DNA from: Heterobilharzia americana
Taxonomy: Eukaryota > Platyhelminthes > Trematoda > Strigeidida > Schistosomatidae
Assembly: GCA_944470555.2 (NCBI GenBank)
Contig: OX104129.1
Span: 48,827,998-48,891,997 of the forward strand
DNA: 64,000 nucleotides
Reading direction: 5' to 3'
The notes under the pieces are model-generated. The model was given only the letters and a program-made list of their open reading frames with translations, did not search any database and had not been told where the DNA came from. A program made the position numbers and the translations under genes. Shown one piece after another: positions 61,968-64,000 of this stretch; within the stretch, counting starts at the first letter, position 1; each line of letters begins with the position of its first letter.

Positions 61968-61976
61968 CTATTGACG
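61968..61976 (-). other. Candidate last coding exon of the SLC6 gene (Arg-Gln-stop)
   Basis: On the minus strand a pyrimidine-rich acceptor (CTTCTCATCTTTGCAACCTCAG) is followed by CGT CAA TAG in the phase required after exon 62251-62418, giving ..TLKE-RQ-stop. A single short match, so only a candidate. The alternative is that the gene ends unspliced at the TAA at 62239. Confidence 0.25.
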
Positions 61977-62250
61977 CTGAGGTTGCAAAGATGAGAAGAC
62001 GAACTGTATGTACGTAAATCCTTTGACGACATCTTAATTCATACTTTTAAATTATCATTTATAACAGACTGATAACAGTGTCCTACATATACCTATTAAG
62101 TAAAACTTCAATCATGAAATTTTTTTGCATCATCTACAATTTCAGGTGTTTGCCACTATTGCAATATTATTATTCAAGTTGAAATGTGTAACAACAGAAT
62201 TGATTGTAAGATAGTACGAAGCATAGGTCATTAGAATTTTAAGAATTCAC

Positions 62251-62418
62251 CTCTTTTAGCGTTCCTTCGGTCTGCAAAATCTGAGTGATAGCCACAAGCG
62301 GTATAGTTAAAATGGCCGAACCGCTAAAAATACCACCCAGTATGTTTGCCCATAATGGATAGGTGTAATCTCCAAGTTGAAGAGGTTGATAATTTGATAA
62401 TCCATAGATAATGTTGAA
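62251..62418 (-). CDS. SLC6 symporter exon: extracellular loop 6 and TM12
   Basis: 168 bp, 56 codons, phase 0 at both ends. Acceptor TTTTTGTTTCAG before 62418, donor GAG|GTGAAT after 62251. The peptide has QPLQLGDYTYPLWANILGG, the typical SLC6 segment between TM11 and TM12, with the conserved (D)Y.YP.WA pattern. A hydrophobic TM12 (GIFSGSAILTIPLVAITQIL) and the cytoplasmic start TEGTLKE follow. SLC6 proteins move neurotransmitters, amino acids or osmolytes into cells together with Na+ and Cl-. If the donor were not used, the frame would end four codons later (VNS-stop). Confidence 0.85.
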
Positions 62419-63409
62419 CTGAAACAAAAATATTCATCAGCAAGGTTTAATGTTGATGAAAAATATTGAGTAAGGGCATCTTTATCAAACTCGCATGCAG
62501 CGTGACAGTCTGTTAAACTGGGAACCTGGAACATAATCTAGTTAGGTGGCCTAGTCATTCGTTTATGAATGATTTATAGATGTGTCTACCAAAACGACTT
62601 TCAGTGTGCTGTGCATATTTAGAAGCAATCTATCTTAACCCTTCAACGCAAAATAAAGAATGAATAAATTCCTATGTTTATGAGATTGAAATGTTATACG
62701 AATCATTTATCTGCTTATAAGTTGAGGAAATTAATGACATATAACTGAGGCCTGTAGTCTGATAGATAAGAGTATTTGACGACATTAGCTTATCGGCTGA
62801 AAATTTATCGTAAAGTAGCTTCATGTTACTTGAAGATTCTTGTAAACTATTGTTTCAGCCTGAGTCTTTCTTCATCTTCCTATTTTATTGCCTCACTTTC
62901 ACGACCGGTCAAACCATAACCACTTTACTAAACCAGTCCACGTCGGCTTTTGTTCATAGGTTATGTAGCATGAGAAGAAATTGTGTATATTTTATGAAAT
63001 GTTTTGTTATTTGTTCTTCGTGTTGTAAACTACCTTCTATCTCATTATTGTGGTGCTAAGATGAACAGTAATAGTTGAATGGCAGCAATAAATGGATAAC
63101 CGTTATGTATTATTTTTGGTCAGGTTAATTTACGACAAGTAGGTGGCTTTGTTGCAATGTAATGTGTATTATTAACTTTTGTGTCAAAAGGTAGATTATA
63201 TGGTACATCAGTGATTATTCGGACTCAGCACAGTTATAAATCATTATTACCATATTAGAACTTATGCCGCTATCATATTGCTGAGGTTAAGCTGACCGAA
63301 ACAAGGTTGGAACCTGAGATCTACTAGTTGAAAATCGAATGCTAATAATAAACTATTTTTGTTGAACCCATTGAATAACAAAGATAAAAAGCTGAAAATT
63401 TGAACAAAC

Positions 63410-63510
63410 CAAAATGAAAATTGGCGCAATGAATTTCCAACAGATTTTCCAGAATATTCCTGGTTCAAAGCCTAACATTTGTTTGATATTTTGACGAAAA
63501 CGATCAACTC
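63410..63510 (-). CDS. SLC6 symporter exon: loop and TM11
   Basis: 101 bp. It enters in phase 1 (two bases complete a Gly codon) and leaves in phase 0. Reads GVDRFRQNIKQMLGFEPGIF then WKICWKFIAPIFIL. This is the G..RF..NI..M.G..PG...CW.F..P signature of SLC6 between TM10 and TM11. Acceptor ..CATGATAG before 63510, donor TTG|GTTTGT after 63410. The 991-bp intron to the next exon contains no other clear exon. The longer minus frame at 63262-63468 mostly reads through into the intron. Confidence 0.9.
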
Positions 63511-63581
63511 CTATCATGATTATGATTGTGAAAAAAAGAAGGGATAAAGATTTTGTTATAATAATAATAATTTCATTTTAC

Positions 63582-63681
63582 CATATATCCAGGCTACACA
63601 AACTGTTTCACAAAATACTGCCAATAGGATTGGATACTCCACACATGTCCTTTCAAATAAATGGAACCAGTAAATACCACC
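63582..63681 (-). CDS. SLC6 symporter exon: TM9-TM10 region (most upstream in window)
   Basis: 100 bp, phase 0 in, phase 1 out. Reads GGIYWFHLFERTCVEYPILL then AVFCETVCVAWIYG. GG.Y.F.L.. and the E..(C)VAW.YG block are diagnostic SLC6 motifs. The acceptor is TTTTCCTCAG. The donor G|GTAAAATG starts a 71-bp intron, and the split Gly codon joins to GVDRFRQ. Such tiny introns are common in schistosome genes. Upstream exons (TM1-8 with the substrate and Na+ sites) lie beyond 64000, so the substrate cannot be told. No exon is visible from 63682 to 64000. Confidence 0.9.
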
Positions 63682-64000
63682 CTGAGGAAAATATGAGAGT
63701 GAATACGGAGAGGAAATATTTGAGTTTAGTTAATGAAGAAAATATAGATATTACTTAACAAACTTATCCTATTTAAAGAAATTGTAAGTGGTTCGCTATA
63801 TGAGAGAAACAGATATTGAGTCATCTGAATTACAGTCAACAACAAAGTTTCGAAGAGTTTTACTTATTAATTTGTACAGTAAGTGTTTGGTATACCTCTA
63901 TTGATCTTAGAAATAAAGTGAAGCTCATAACCAAGAGCTAGAGAGAGAACTTTTGAAATCTTTCAATCCACTAATCAGCGTGTTATCTCTTTCGAATTGA

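Noticed and set aside
62307..62534. 75-codon minus frame beside the SLC6 exon
   Set aside because: Mostly intron sequence in a different frame from the exon. The splice signals and SLC6 motifs support the other frame.
63262..63468. 68-codon minus frame as a separate protein
   Set aside because: It overlaps the TM11 exon in another frame and otherwise reads intron sequence.

Overview
The window looks like a repeat-rich intergenic part of a trematode genome, most likely a schistosome (Schistosomatidae). The reasons are an AT-rich eukaryotic background, RTE-clade non-LTR retrotransposons, several Penelope-like elements (PLEs) with GIY-YIG endonuclease ends, and many tRNA-derived SINEs that carry hammerhead-ribozyme-like cores of the schistosome Sm-alpha type. 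There are no operons, rRNA genes or CRISPR arrays. The only host gene I can support is the 3' part of an SLC6 (Na+-dependent neurotransmitter/amino-acid symporter) gene on the minus strand at the right edge. Its three exons (63582-63681, 63410-63510, 62251-62418) have matching splice phases and GT..AG introns. Everything to their left would lie beyond the 3' end of that gene.

Layout: 0.3-3.1 kb, fossil SINEs of three families. 3.6-6.4 kb, a decayed PLE (PLE-1) between two 340-bp inverted arms, with a SINE inserted in it. 6.9-10.2 kb, RTE copy A (minus strand) with a 405-bp CCAG tract. 10.2-18.3 kb, nearly featureless AT-rich DNA. 18.4-19.5 kb, two PLE-3 3' ends in inverted orientation. 20.7-22.1 kb, a 1.37-kb unit repeated in direct orientation at 46.1-47.4 kb. 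24.1-26.0 kb, RTE copy B (plus strand). 26.6-28.7 kb, decayed PLE-2. 33.8-35.2 kb, SINEs and RTE copy C. 36.3-37.2 kb, SINE cluster. 39.0-43.5 kb, nested RTE E, PLE-3 and RTE D. 44-49.5 kb, Sm-alpha-like SINEs. 50.4-53.7 kb, a nearly intact full-length RTE with a 16-bp target-site duplication. 54.2-57.5 kb, an 830-bp-arm inverted duplication, one arm of which was later split by a PLE insertion. 58.7-60.8 kb, SINE remnants. 61.9-63.7 kb, the SLC6 exons.

The elements interact in ways that give relative dates. One PLE insertion is dated by the empty site in its mirror-image arm. RTE D sits inside the 3' UTR of PLE-3. RTE copies A and B share a 13-bp flank in inverted orientation, as expected if an inversion or ectopic exchange occurred between them. 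Two different tetranucleotide tracts (CCAG and TAGG) have grown at two fixed places inside RTE coding sequence. All Sm-alpha-type hammerhead cores that I could align carry at least one core change. A second SINE family (called family C here) appears to carry a separate hammerhead-like fold with a palindromic CCTAGG stem III. This is the best candidate for something not commonly described.

All identifications come from reading motifs and by-eye alignment within the window. No database or covariance search was run, and family labels (PLE-1 to 4, RTE A to E, SINE families C, G and T) are local names.
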